Shown here: positions 56,971-64,000 of the stretch, one piece after another
Layout: each line of letters begins with the position of its first letter
Numbering within the stretch: the stretch's first letter is position 1
Source: Alteromonas sp. 5E99-2
Lineage (GTDB): Bacteria > Pseudomonadota > Gammaproteobacteria > Enterobacterales > Alteromonadaceae
NCBI RefSeq assembly: GCF_017368475.1
Contig: NZ_JAFNJE010000005.1
Coordinates: forward strand, 124,001 to 188,000
Length of the DNA stretch: 64,000 nt
Reading direction: 5' to 3'
Made by a program: the position numbers and the translations under genes
The notes under the pieces: model-generated
What the model was told of the DNA's origin: nothing
The model's input: the letters and a program-made list of their open reading frames with translations, nothing else
Databases searched by the model: none

Positions 56971-57857
56971 TCTCCATTTGCTAACGTGCAGCTCACTATT
57001 TCTCGTGATTGGCCCAGTTCATATACCCAGTGACTTCGGGCTGGCATCACCTTTAATGCATGCTCCGTTAGCCGTTTGAAATAAGCAATAAAGTCGATGA
57101 CTTGAGCAGGCGACATTACACTATTACTTGAGTTGTCGGTTTGTTTTGCACGGAGTTTCTGCTCTTGTTCTTCACGCCAAGTTGCAACTTGCTCAAACGA
57201 AGGCGCTTTAAGCATAACCCATTCATTAACAAGTCCATAGAGGGGTTCGTAAGAATCTTTTAAGTTTTTATTAACGTACTTTCGCCAAATGCCTTTGTCG
57301 TCGTTATTTCTCTCTAAATCATTCACTGGCTCTGTTAATTTATCGTCATCTTGACTTGGAATTCCCCAACACCATCCTTCAAGAATAAACACGTCTACTG
57401 GCATACTTATAACTGGCCATTTGTTTCGAGGTTCAGGGTTGTCGGTGGATTTATCGAATCTTGGAATTTTTAATGGTGTAAGTGTGTTTGGCTGGTTTAT
57501 ATGTAGTAGTACCTGTTCAAGCAGTTGGGTATCGTGAGTACCGGGAACACCTCTTGTTTGGAGTAGAGGATGGACAGTCTTAGCTAAATTACCACGTTGC
57601 TGTTGTGACAAGTAAAAGTCATCTAATGAGCAGACCACTACATTTAACTTAAAATGGTTTTTTAATTCATGGCATACATAATCAGCTAGGGTGGATTTAC
57701 CAGAACCTTGGCAACCTTGTATGCCGAGAATAAATGGCTCATTTGCACCTTTTTGGTGCTCACCAATTTTGTTCACTAATGGCGTGAACCATTTTTGTGC
57801 GGATTGCTTGTAGCTCTCAGGCAGTTTATGTGCTTTCAAGAACGCGTCTATTGACAT
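56961..57857 (-). CDS. D-glycerate 3-kinase-like P-loop kinase (plant GLYK type)
   Basis: A 298-residue kinase with Walker A GCQGSGKST (residues 48-56) and the CSLDDFYLS and HPLLQTRGVPGTHD segments typical of D-glycerate 3-kinases of the plant/cyanobacterial GLYK type, and distinct from E. coli GlxK/GarK. Product would be 3-phosphoglycerate, which is exactly the acceptor of GpgS and a glycolytic intermediate. AGGTG precedes ATG 57857. It is the first gene of the operon, overlapping the phosphatase gene. Confidence 0.88.
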   Translation of the reverse strand: MSIDAFLKAHKLPESYKQSAQKWFTPLVNKIGEHQKGANEPFILGIQGCQGSGKSTLADYVCHELKNHFKLNVVVCSLDDFYLSQQQRGNLAKTVHPLLQTRGVPGTHDTQLLEQVLLHINQPNTLTPLKIPRFDKSTDNPEPRNKWPVISMPVDVFILEGWCWGIPSQDDDKLTEPVNDLERNNDDKGIWRKYVNKNLKDSYEPLYGLVNEWVMLKAPSFEQVATWREEQEQKLRAKQTDNSSNSVMSPAQVIDFIAYFKRLTEHALKVMPARSHWVYELGQSREIVSCTLANGECL

Positions 57858-57888
57858 TGATCACCTGTTATTACTTAGATTTACACTC

Positions 57889-57895
57889 AGTATAG
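57889..57895 (-). promoter_or_regulatory. Sigma-S-like -10 element upstream of the glucosylglycerate operon
   Basis: On the minus strand the sequence TACTATACTGA contains CTATACT (57895-57889), the core of the sigma-S extended -10. No good -35 is found at 17 bases (TGATAG). Transcription would start about 20 bases before the glycerate kinase start codon. Confidence 0.4.
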
Positions 57896-57953
57896 TAAAA
57901 ATAAATAACAACTATCATGCCAATATACGGGTTTATATAAAACGAGTTTGGTA

Positions 57954-58925
57954 TTAGCCTTTTTTATTGGCAATAATCACTGCGCGTTTGGGAGCAGGGT
58001 AGCCTTCAATGGTTTTACTGTGATCTTCGGGATCTAAGAAATCCACCAATGATTGCGTGTCCATCCAAGATGTTGCCCTTTGTTCTTCTATAGAAGTAAT
58101 GCTTTCGTCAACACAGCGACAATTTACGAAGCCTAGTCGCTCTAACCAAAATAATAATGCTTTGGTGCTAGGGAAAAACCAAACATTGCGCATTTGGGCA
58201 TAGCGGTCTGACGCAAGTAATACAGTATTTTCATCACCGTCAACCACAAGGGTTTCTAATACGAGTTCGCCACCCGGCTTTAGTTGATTAAACACTTGAG
58301 TTAAAAAGGTTAATGCGTCTTTGCGATGATAAAGCACACCCATGGTAAATACGGTGTCGAAGGCATTTAATTTCGGCATGTCTTCAATACCAACGGGAAG
58401 TAGGTGTATAGGTTTATCTTGAATGAAGTGCTTAATCGCCTGAAATTGAATTAAGAAAAGCTGCGTGGGGTCGATACCCACTACGGTTTTAGCGCCAGCG
58501 CCTAACATGCGCCACATGTGGTAACCACTACCACATCCAATATCTAATACGGTTTTGTTTTCTAAGCTAGCAATATGCTCGGATAACCGGTCCCATTTCC
58601 AATCTGAACGCCACTCAGTGTCGATATGTATTCCATGAATGGAAAAAGGGCCTTTACGCCAAGGCATAAACTGGCGTAGCAAACCTTCAATTTGCTTTTG
58701 TGTATAGGCTTCAATATCAGCCGCTGTTCCAGCGGTAACTGAGTCTTTTAAATCAACTGTGCTGGGTTGGGTTTGGGGAAGTTTGGAAAGTAATTTAACC
58801 CACTTTGCGAAGTCGCCGTGTTTTTTGTCTTTTTCCCATTGACTCAGCTGGGCGGGTAAGGTTTCTAGCCAAGGCTCTAACTCAGTACCTATTAATTCTT
58901 TATAGCAATCACTAAACCATTTCAT
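57954..58925 (-). CDS. cmoB: tRNA U34 carboxymethyltransferase CmoB
   Basis: A 323-residue enzyme transferring the carboxymethyl group of Cx-SAM to 5-hydroxyuridine-34 of tRNA, making cmo5U. Length equals E. coli CmoB (323). The [27 protein letters not shown] region, SAM motif [25 protein letters not shown] and C-terminal [13 protein letters not shown] are near-identical to the family. It follows cmoA by 2 bases, so the two are one operon. Confidence 0.98.
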   Translation of the reverse strand: MKWFSDCYKELIGTELEPWLETLPAQLSQWEKDKKHGDFAKWVKLLSKLPQTQPSTVDLKDSVTAGTAADIEAYTQKQIEGLLRQFMPWRKGPFSIHGIHIDTEWRSDWKWDRLSEHIASLENKTVLDIGCGSGYHMWRMLGAGAKTVVGIDPTQLFLIQFQAIKHFIQDKPIHLLPVGIEDMPKLNAFDTVFTMGVLYHRKDALTFLTQVFNQLKPGGELVLETLVVDGDENTVLLASDRYAQMRNVWFFPSTKALLFWLERLGFVNCRCVDESITSIEEQRATSWMDTQSLVDFLDPEDHSKTIEGYPAPKRAVIIANKKG

Positions 58926-58927
58926 TG

Positions 58928-59656
58928 TTACTTTACCGCCAATAATGAGACAAAATTATAATGCTGATACCACACAGTGACCTGGCTAAACCCTGCACTC
59001 AGTAGACGCTCTTCATGGGTTTTTAATGTATCGGTTAGCATGACATTTTCTAATGCAGCTCTTTTTTGTGCAATTTCCAATTCGCTATAGCCATTGTCTC
59101 GTTTGTAGTCGTGATGTAATTCAATAAGCAACTGGTTACTTAACTCTGAGCTTGATTGAATTTTTTCAGACAACATAAAGACACCTCCAGAGTTCAATCC
59201 CGCAGCAATATTATTGACCAATGTTTGTCTTTTTTCTCGAGGAATGAACTGAAGAACAAAGTTCATACACACCAAAGAGGCATTAGTTATCGATAAGTTG
59301 TTTGCATCGGCATTGAGTACATTAATAGCGTTGGGTAGGGCATATTGCGCAACGATACGCTTACAGCGGTCTACCATAGCTTGGGCCGTGTCTATTGCGG
59401 TAATTTCACAATGATTAGCGGGCAATGCTCTGCTAATAGATAAACTGGTAGCACCTAAAGAACAGCCAATATCGTATACCTTAGATTGCTTGGTGACAAA
59501 ACGCTGCGCTATACGTCCAGCAGCACGAATGATATCGGCATAACCAGGAACTGAACGATTGATCATATCGGGAAAAACATCGGCTACGGCTTCATCAAAG
59601 TTAAAATCTTCAACTTTAGGTGAGGCATTAGCAAAAATGGTGTCTTTTTGGGTCAC
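58928..59656 (-). CDS. cmoA: Carboxy-S-adenosyl-L-methionine synthase CmoA
   Basis: A 242-residue enzyme converting SAM and prephenate to carboxy-SAM, the donor used by Cmo[27 protein letters not shown] and the [24 protein letters not shown] region match E. coli CmoA (247). I choose GTG 59656, since TQKDTIFA then lines up with the E. coli start; a TTG at 59683 is in frame but lacks a ribosome site. The gene is divergent from add. Confidence 0.95.
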   Translation of the reverse strand: MTQKDTIFANASPKVEDFNFDEAVADVFPDMINRSVPGYADIIRAAGRIAQRFVTKQSKVYDIGCSLGATSLSISRALPANHCEITAIDTAQAMVDRCKRIVAQYALPNAINVLNADANNLSITNASLVCMNFVLQFIPREKRQTLVNNIAAGLNSGGVFMLSEKIQSSSELSNQLLIELHHDYKRDNGYSELEIAQKRAALENVMLTDTLKTHEERLLSAGFSQVTVWYQHYNFVSLLAVK

Positions 59657-59759
59657 GTTCCGATACTCGCATTCAACAATCAAAAAAAATAAGTGCGTAA
59701 GTTTACCTTAAAACACAGTATTTGGTATATTTGCGCTTTGATTGATCTTGGTTTTTTTC

Positions 59760-60761
59760 ATGTTAAATGCGTCCTTGCCCCTTACTGAACTTCATCGACA
59801 CCTCGATGGGAATATTCGGCCAAATACAATTTGGGAATTATCTCAAAAAAATGGCCTTGCAATTGGCGCTAAATCCCCAAAAGACGTTGCTGATTTAGTG
59901 TATATCAAAGACAAAACCAGCGATTTACTCGCCTTTCTAGAAAAGTTAGATACGGGGATTGGGATGTTGGCCACCTTGGATGATTGTCGGCGAGTAGCCT
60001 ATGAAAATGTAGAAGATGCCTTTAATGAAGGCCTTGATTATGTGGAATTGCGCTTTTCACCTTTATATATGGCCAGAACCCACAATTTGCCTACAGTTGA
60101 TGTGGTCGACGCGGTGATTGACGGTATCAATCAAGGTACAAAAAACTTTCCCGTGCGTTGCCAGCTTATTGGTATATTAAGCCGTACATTTGGCGTGCAA
60201 TCTTGCGCAAAAGAGTTGGCAGCATTACTTAGTCATAAAGACAGTCTTTGTGGGTTAGATTTAGCAGGAGATGAACTTAATTTTCCTGCTGAACAGTTTA
60301 GAGCTTTATTTGCCCAAGCTCGAGATGTGGGATGGAATATTACGGTACACGCAGGAGAAGCCGCTGGGCCAGAAAGTATTTGGGATGCCATTAATTTATT
60401 AGGGGCTCAGCGCATTGGGCATGGCGTTGCGGCCATTCGCGACAATAAGCTAATGGACTATTTAGCAAAGCACCATATTGGTATTGAAGCCTGCCCAACG
60501 TCAAATTTTCAAACAGGTACGGTAGAAAATACCGCTCAACATCCGCTCAAAACGTTTTTATCAAGGGGAATTGCCGTCACCTTAAGTACAGATGATCCGG
60601 GTGTATCGGCAATCGACATTCAACATGAATACAAAGTCGCAGCTGAAGTTATTGGATTAAACAAAAAGGCGTTGTCACAAATCCAAATTAATGGAGTAGA
60701 ACAAAGCTTTACAACAGAAGACGAAAAGCGCGCACTGTATGCACTAGCGCGCGCTAGATAA
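59760..60761 (+). CDS. add: Adenosine deaminase
   Basis: A 333-residue zinc hydrolase converting adenosine and deoxyadenosine to inosine forms, the same length as E. coli Add. Zinc and catalytic residues appear in LTELHRHLDGN, TVHAGEAAGP, RIGHGV and the STDDPGV motif. ATG 59760 is chosen; an in-frame TTG at 59742 is weaker. Divergent from cmoA and convergent with fadE. Purine salvage role is well established. Confidence 0.97.
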   Translation: MLNASLPLTELHRHLDGNIRPNTIWELSQKNGLAIGAKSPKDVADLVYIKDKTSDLLAFLEKLDTGIGMLATLDDCRRVAYENVEDAFNEGLDYVELRFSPLYMARTHNLPTVDVVDAVIDGINQGTKNFPVRCQLIGILSRTFGVQSCAKELAALLSHKDSLCGLDLAGDELNFPAEQFRALFAQARDVGWNITVHAGEAAGPESIWDAINLLGAQRIGHGVAAIRDNKLMDYLAKHHIGIEACPTSNFQTGTVENTAQHPLKTFLSRGIAVTLSTDDPGVSAIDIQHEYKVAAEVIGLNKKALSQIQINGVEQSFTTEDEKRALYALARAR

Positions 60762-60784
60762 CAGGATTCAATTTACGTAATATA

Positions 60785-63205
60785 TTAATGCTGAGATATT
60801 AGCTCTTTGTGCTCAAAATCATCGACATTGATGGTACGTAAACGTCCTGCTTCAGCTTGTTTTAGTAATGTAGCTTCAGCTTCGGTAATCCATTCATTCT
60901 TCAAGGCCTCCTCAGCTAAACTTTCGAGCTGAGTAAACGGCAGTTTTTCGTTTTTCTCTTTACAAATACGTTCAAAAATAGGTTCACAGGCAATAATGTC
61001 ATCTAAGGTTTGCTCTAGATCACCATGTAAATTGCCGCTTTCTCTTGTTAAGTACTGCCCATCGCCAAGTCTTGTACGCGCTGTAGACGGGGTTTGTAGC
61101 ATGCGAGAAATCGTGTGTTCTAATTTATCTGAAGGGCGTTTAAAGCGTCTACCAAAAGGCATAATCAATAAACCTAATGCTCTTCCTAATGCCTTGTTAG
61201 GGAAGTTGTCGAAAAAGCCTAACAGTGATGTTTCCAATTGATAAAACGAATCTTGTATAGCCCAATGCATAAGGGGAGCATCTTCGTGTAAACGCCCGTC
61301 TTCATCAAAGCGTTTCAGCGCAGCGCTGACTAAATACAAATGACTTAAAATATCGCCTAATCGAGCTGAAATTCGCTCACGACGCTTTAAGTCACCGCCT
61401 AAAACTCCCATAGCGACATCGGTGAGCAGAGCCAAGTTAGCGCTGTAGCCTTGCGCGGTTTGGTAGTAGCGCGCAGTGCTATCGGCGAAAGGTGCTTTGG
61501 CAAATTTGCCATTTGTGAATGCAAACCATAATGATCTTAAGCCATTTGAAATCGCAAATCCGATATGACCAAAGACCGCTTTATCAAATGCATTTAATTG
61601 CTCTTTTTTGTCAGCTATATTTGCAGCGACCAGTTCGTCTAACACAAATGGATGACAACGCATCGCACCTTGACCAAATATCATCATATTACGGGTGAGA
61701 ATGTTTGCGCCTTCAACTGTAATAGAGATGGGCGTACCTTGGTATGCGCGCCCCAAATAATTATTGGGGCCTAACATAATGCCTTTCCCGCCATGGACAT
61801 CCATAGCGTCGTTAATAAGGCTTCTTGATCTTTCTGTTAAATGATATTTGCAAATTGCGGATATCACTGAAGGTTTCTGGCCTAAATCAACGCCATTGGT
61901 AGACAAACGTGTGACTGCATCCATCATGTAAGCATTGCCACCTATACGGGCTAACATTTCTTCTACCCCTTCCATTTTACCAATGGGTAAACGGAACTGA
62001 CGGCGAATTCGAGCATAGGCACCCGTTGCGAGGGCAATCGATTTTGCACATCCAGCTGAGGTTGAAGGTAGCGTAATGCAGCGACCTACAGATAAGCATT
62101 CCATCAGCATGCGCCAGCCTTTACCGGCCATGTCTTTTCCTCCAATAATGTAATCAAGAGGAACAAATATGTCTTTACCGCGAATAGGGCCGTTGTGAAA
62201 CGGGGTGTTCAACGGAAAATGACGACGACCAATATCAAGGTTTTCAGTGTCGCTTGGGATCAACGCACAGGTAATACCTAGTTCTTTTTGATTGCCAATA
62301 AGCCCATCAGGGTCATACAGTTTAAAAGCAAGGCCAACAACGGTGGCTACTGGAGCAAGGGTTATATAGCGTTTATCGAAGTTAAGGCGCATACCCAACA
62401 CAGTTTCGCCGTTAAACTCGCCTTCACAGACAACACCTGTGTCAGGTATCGCACCCGCATCAGACCCAGCTTCTGGGCTGGTCAATGCAAAACAAGGAAT
62501 TTCTTCAGCGTTAGCAAGACGTGGCAGGTAGTAGTCTTGTTGTTCCTTGGTGCCGTAGTGTTGTAAAAGTTCACCCGGGCCTAAAGAATTAGGCACGCCT
62601 ACTGTACTAGATAAAACCGTATTACAGCCGGCTAATTTTTGTAGCACCCTAGATTGTGCGAAAGCGGAAAACGCTAATCCACCGTATTGACGCTTTATAA
62701 TCATTGCAAAAAACTTATGCTCTTTTAAATAAGCCCAAATCTCTGGTGATAAATCTGCGTCTTTGTGGTGAATTTGCCATTCATCTACCATGCTGCAGAC
62801 TTGGTTTACCGGACCGTCTAAAAATGCTTGTTCTTCCTGGGTCAGACGTGGCTTAGCAATGCTGTGAAGCTTTTGCCAATCAGGGTTACCAGAGAATATT
62901 TCTCCGTCCCACCATACGGTTCCTGCGTCAATAGCTTCTTTTTCTGTGCTCGACATATCGGGCATGACTTTTTTATAGAAATCTAAGATGGGTCGAGTAA
63001 GGTAATTTTGGCGTACTGAGGTAATGTTGAGTGGGATAAAAACAACGGCAAATAATAGCCAACTGAAAAAACCAATATCTCCCATAATCATGCCAATAAA
63101 CAAGGCTATAGCAGTAAACCAAGTTGTATTGGCTAACGAACATCGTCGGTAACTACTGACAACTAGAACGGAGGTAATAATTAAAAACCAAACAAAGGAA
63201 CTCAT
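60785..63205 (-). CDS. fadE: Acyl-CoA dehydrogenase FadE
   Basis: An 806-residue acyl-CoA dehydrogenase for the first step of beta-oxidation, near the length of E. coli FadE (814). Three hydrophobic N-terminal segments (to about residue 60) attach it to the membrane. The FAD-dependent domain has [19 protein letters not shown] and [20 protein letters not shown], and the [17 protein letters not shown] segment carries the catalytic Glu region. TAAGG precedes the start. A FadR-like operator lies 15-31 bases upstream of the start codon, so fatty-acid control is likely. Confidence 0.97.
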   Translation of the reverse strand: MSSFVWFLIITSVLVVSSYRRCSLANTTWFTAIALFIGMIMGDIGFFSWLLFAVVFIPLNITSVRQNYLTRPILDFYKKVMPDMSSTEKEAIDAGTVWWDGEIFSGNPDWQKLHSIAKPRLTQEEQAFLDGPVNQVCSMVDEWQIHHKDADLSPEIWAYLKEHKFFAMIIKRQYGGLAFSAFAQSRVLQKLAGCNTVLSSTVGVPNSLGPGELLQHYGTKEQQDYYLPRLANAEEIPCFALTSPEAGSDAGAIPDTGVVCEGEFNGETVLGMRLNFDKRYITLAPVATVVGLAFKLYDPDGLIGNQKELGITCALIPSDTENLDIGRRHFPLNTPFHNGPIRGKDIFVPLDYIIGGKDMAGKGWRMLMECLSVGRCITLPSTSAGCAKSIALATGAYARIRRQFRLPIGKMEGVEEMLARIGGNAYMMDAVTRLSTNGVDLGQKPSVISAICKYHLTERSRSLINDAMDVHGGKGIMLGPNNYLGRAYQGTPISITVEGANILTRNMMIFGQGAMRCHPFVLDELVAANIADKKEQLNAFDKAVFGHIGFAISNGLRSLWFAFTNGKFAKAPFADSTARYYQTAQGYSANLALLTDVAMGVLGGDLKRRERISARLGDILSHLYLVSAALKRFDEDGRLHEDAPLMHWAIQDSFYQLETSLLGFFDNFPNKALGRALGLLIMPFGRRFKRPSDKLEHTISRMLQTPSTARTRLGDGQYLTRESGNLHGDLEQTLDDIIACEPIFERICKEKNEKLPFTQLESLAEEALKNEWITEAEATLLKQAEAGRLRTINVDDFEHKELISQH

Positions 63206-63219
63206 TCATACGCCTTAAT

Positions 63220-63236
63220 ATAAGGTCAGACCAGAT
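63220..63236 (-). promoter_or_regulatory. FadR-like operator upstream of fadE
   Basis: On the minus strand, ATCTGGTCTGACCTTAT (63236-63220) matches the FadR consensus AACTGGTCnGACCAGTT at 12 of 16 specified bases, with GGTCnGACC perfect. It lies 15-31 bases before the fadE start. A -10-like TATAAC lies just upstream at 63245-63240, so a bound FadR would cover the transcription start. Confidence 0.65.
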
Positions 63237-63288
63237 AGAGTTATACGGTAGTGTGGTGGCGGGAAAAAATCAAGCTATGAGTTATAAA

Positions 63289-64000
63289 TTAAAGCGTAGG
63301 GAGTAGGGTGTATTTAGACAGTTTAATGTCACCTTGTTCTTTTTCATCTTTAAATTGCTGCAGACGAACAAGCTGATAATCTAGTTCTGGCGCAAACCAT
63401 GCGAACGTTTCTCGGGAGCTTGAAGTACGATTAATCTTTACTTTAATTGCGTTGATTGAGCCATAGGGTAAGTCTACCTTTTCGGTTTGTTCTATGGCAA
63501 TGTTGTAATGTTTCTTGTCGCCTCGATAATTAATAAAATCAACATCGAATACTTTTTTGCTATTGGCTAAGCCTAATGACAACATCAATCTATACAACTG
63601 GTTATCGGTTTCACCTTGCCAATCTAGTTGATAGCTGTCTTTATTTTTCAAAATTTCAATTTTTTGGGTATTAGCGTCGAATTTTACGTCGAGGGATTGT
63701 TTATTACCTGTTCCAGTGCGGGAATAGTGATATTTATGAGGAGTAAAATGCCCATCTATAAATGAAAAAATAGACTTTTCGCTGCGTTTGTCTGAAAGGA
63801 AGAACTTAGATACATCAGATGTATAATCTAATGAATACTGCCCGTCTTCTAGTTTAGTCAACGCCATCGTGGCTTTGCCCAGTGGGTCTCCCCATTTATA
63901 AGCTGTGTATTCAGCTTTGAATTGCGACAACATAGCAGTATCTGCTGTGCATAATGATGAGACTAGCATCAAGCTCAACATAAATACGCTTTTCAGCCTG
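63289..64000 (-). CDS. DUF3108 family protein (5' end cut by window edge)
   Basis: At least 237 residues of a DUF3108 protein. The in-frame Met at 63981 is not the likely start: the frame stays open to the edge and reads RLKSVF before it, which would give a normal signal peptide (positive residues then MLSLMLVSSLCTADTA). The mature protein is beta-rich, periplasmic or outer-membrane-facing, with the FKAEYTAYKWGDPLGKATM start and DYQLVRLQQF C-terminal motif of the family. Function is unknown. It lies upstream of fadE on the same strand, 83 bases away. Confidence 0.8.
   Translation of the reverse strand, partial: RLKSVFMLSLMLVSSLCTADTAMLSQFKAEYTAYKWGDPLGKATMALTKLEDGQYSLDYTSDVSKFFLSDKRSEKSIFSFIDGHFTPHKYHYSRTGTGNKQSLDVKFDANTQKIEILKNKDSYQLDWQGETDNQLYRLMLSLGLANSKKVFDVDFINYRGDKKHYNIAIEQTEKVDLPYGSINAIKVKINRTSSSRETFAWFAPELDYQLVRLQQFKDEKEQGDIKLSKYTLLPTL

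Noticed and set aside
1..64000. Mobile elements, CRISPR arrays, tRNA or rRNA genes
   Set aside because: I looked in all intergenic gaps and found no transposase or integrase genes, no regularly spaced direct repeats outside the subtilase gene, and no tRNA-like cloverleaf or rRNA sequence.

Overview
The window looks like ordinary chromosome from a marine gammaproteobacterium. Alteromonadales, and probably Alteromonadaceae, is my best guess. This rests on the overall gene set (a gltA/sdhCDAB/sucABCD block, yejKLM, a VolA-type lipase, FadE, CmoA/CmoB), close protein similarity to Shewanella/Vibrio/E. coli-type families, and moderately AT-rich DNA (about 40% GC by eye, not computed). I see no insertion sequence, prophage, CRISPR array, tRNA or rRNA. 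Almost every base is in a recognisable gene.

Layout. (1) 2-5700: a nearly complete seven-gene Nit1C operon (nitBCDEFGH; nitB is cut by the left edge), linked in other bacteria to cyanide/nitrile nitrogen assimilation and nitrogen starvation, but with an unsolved chemistry. (2) 5771-11020: a DUF2919-like membrane protein, an unknown acidic protein, tcdA (ct6A tRNA modification), manC-manB (GDP-mannose supply) and a DUF3429 protein. (3) 11087-22632: the TCA-cycle block. gltA diverges from sdhCDAB, followed by sucAB and sucCD. Hairpins in the sdhC leader and between sucB and sucC, and a terminator after sdhB, divide the block into regulatory units. (4) 22862-32861: an unknown anchored protein, glnS, yciK, a volA-like lipase, sohB, a very hairpin-rich gap, an unknown basic protein, a ybgI/Nif3 protein and cmoM. 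(5) 32823-42681: a DMT transporter, glutathione peroxidase, a receiver-TPR protein, a 3-hydroxyisobutyryl-CoA hydrolase-like protein, gmhB, yejM/yejL/yejK, a tandem PTPS-fold protein, an M23-family protein and a glutaredoxin. (6) 42919-50285: a large secreted subtilase with three repeats of exactly 726-nt period, several small enzymes and a chemoreceptor. (7) 50484-57857 (minus strand): an operon of D-glycerate kinase, a glucosyl-3-phosphoglycerate phosphatase-like protein, glucosyl-3-phosphoglycerate synthase and a GH13_18 phosphorylase, which together make a plausible glucosylglycerate synthesis-and-recycling cycle, followed by moeA and a MATE transporter. (8) 57954-64000: cmoB-cmoA, add, fadE with a FadR-like operator, and a DUF3108 protein cut by the right edge.

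The two systems most worth following are the Nit1C operon, where several conserved enzymes have no assigned reaction, and the glucosylglycerate module, where both making and breaking enzymes share one operon behind a sigma-S-like -10 element. Both are inferred from family membership and gene order; neither is shown experimentally here.
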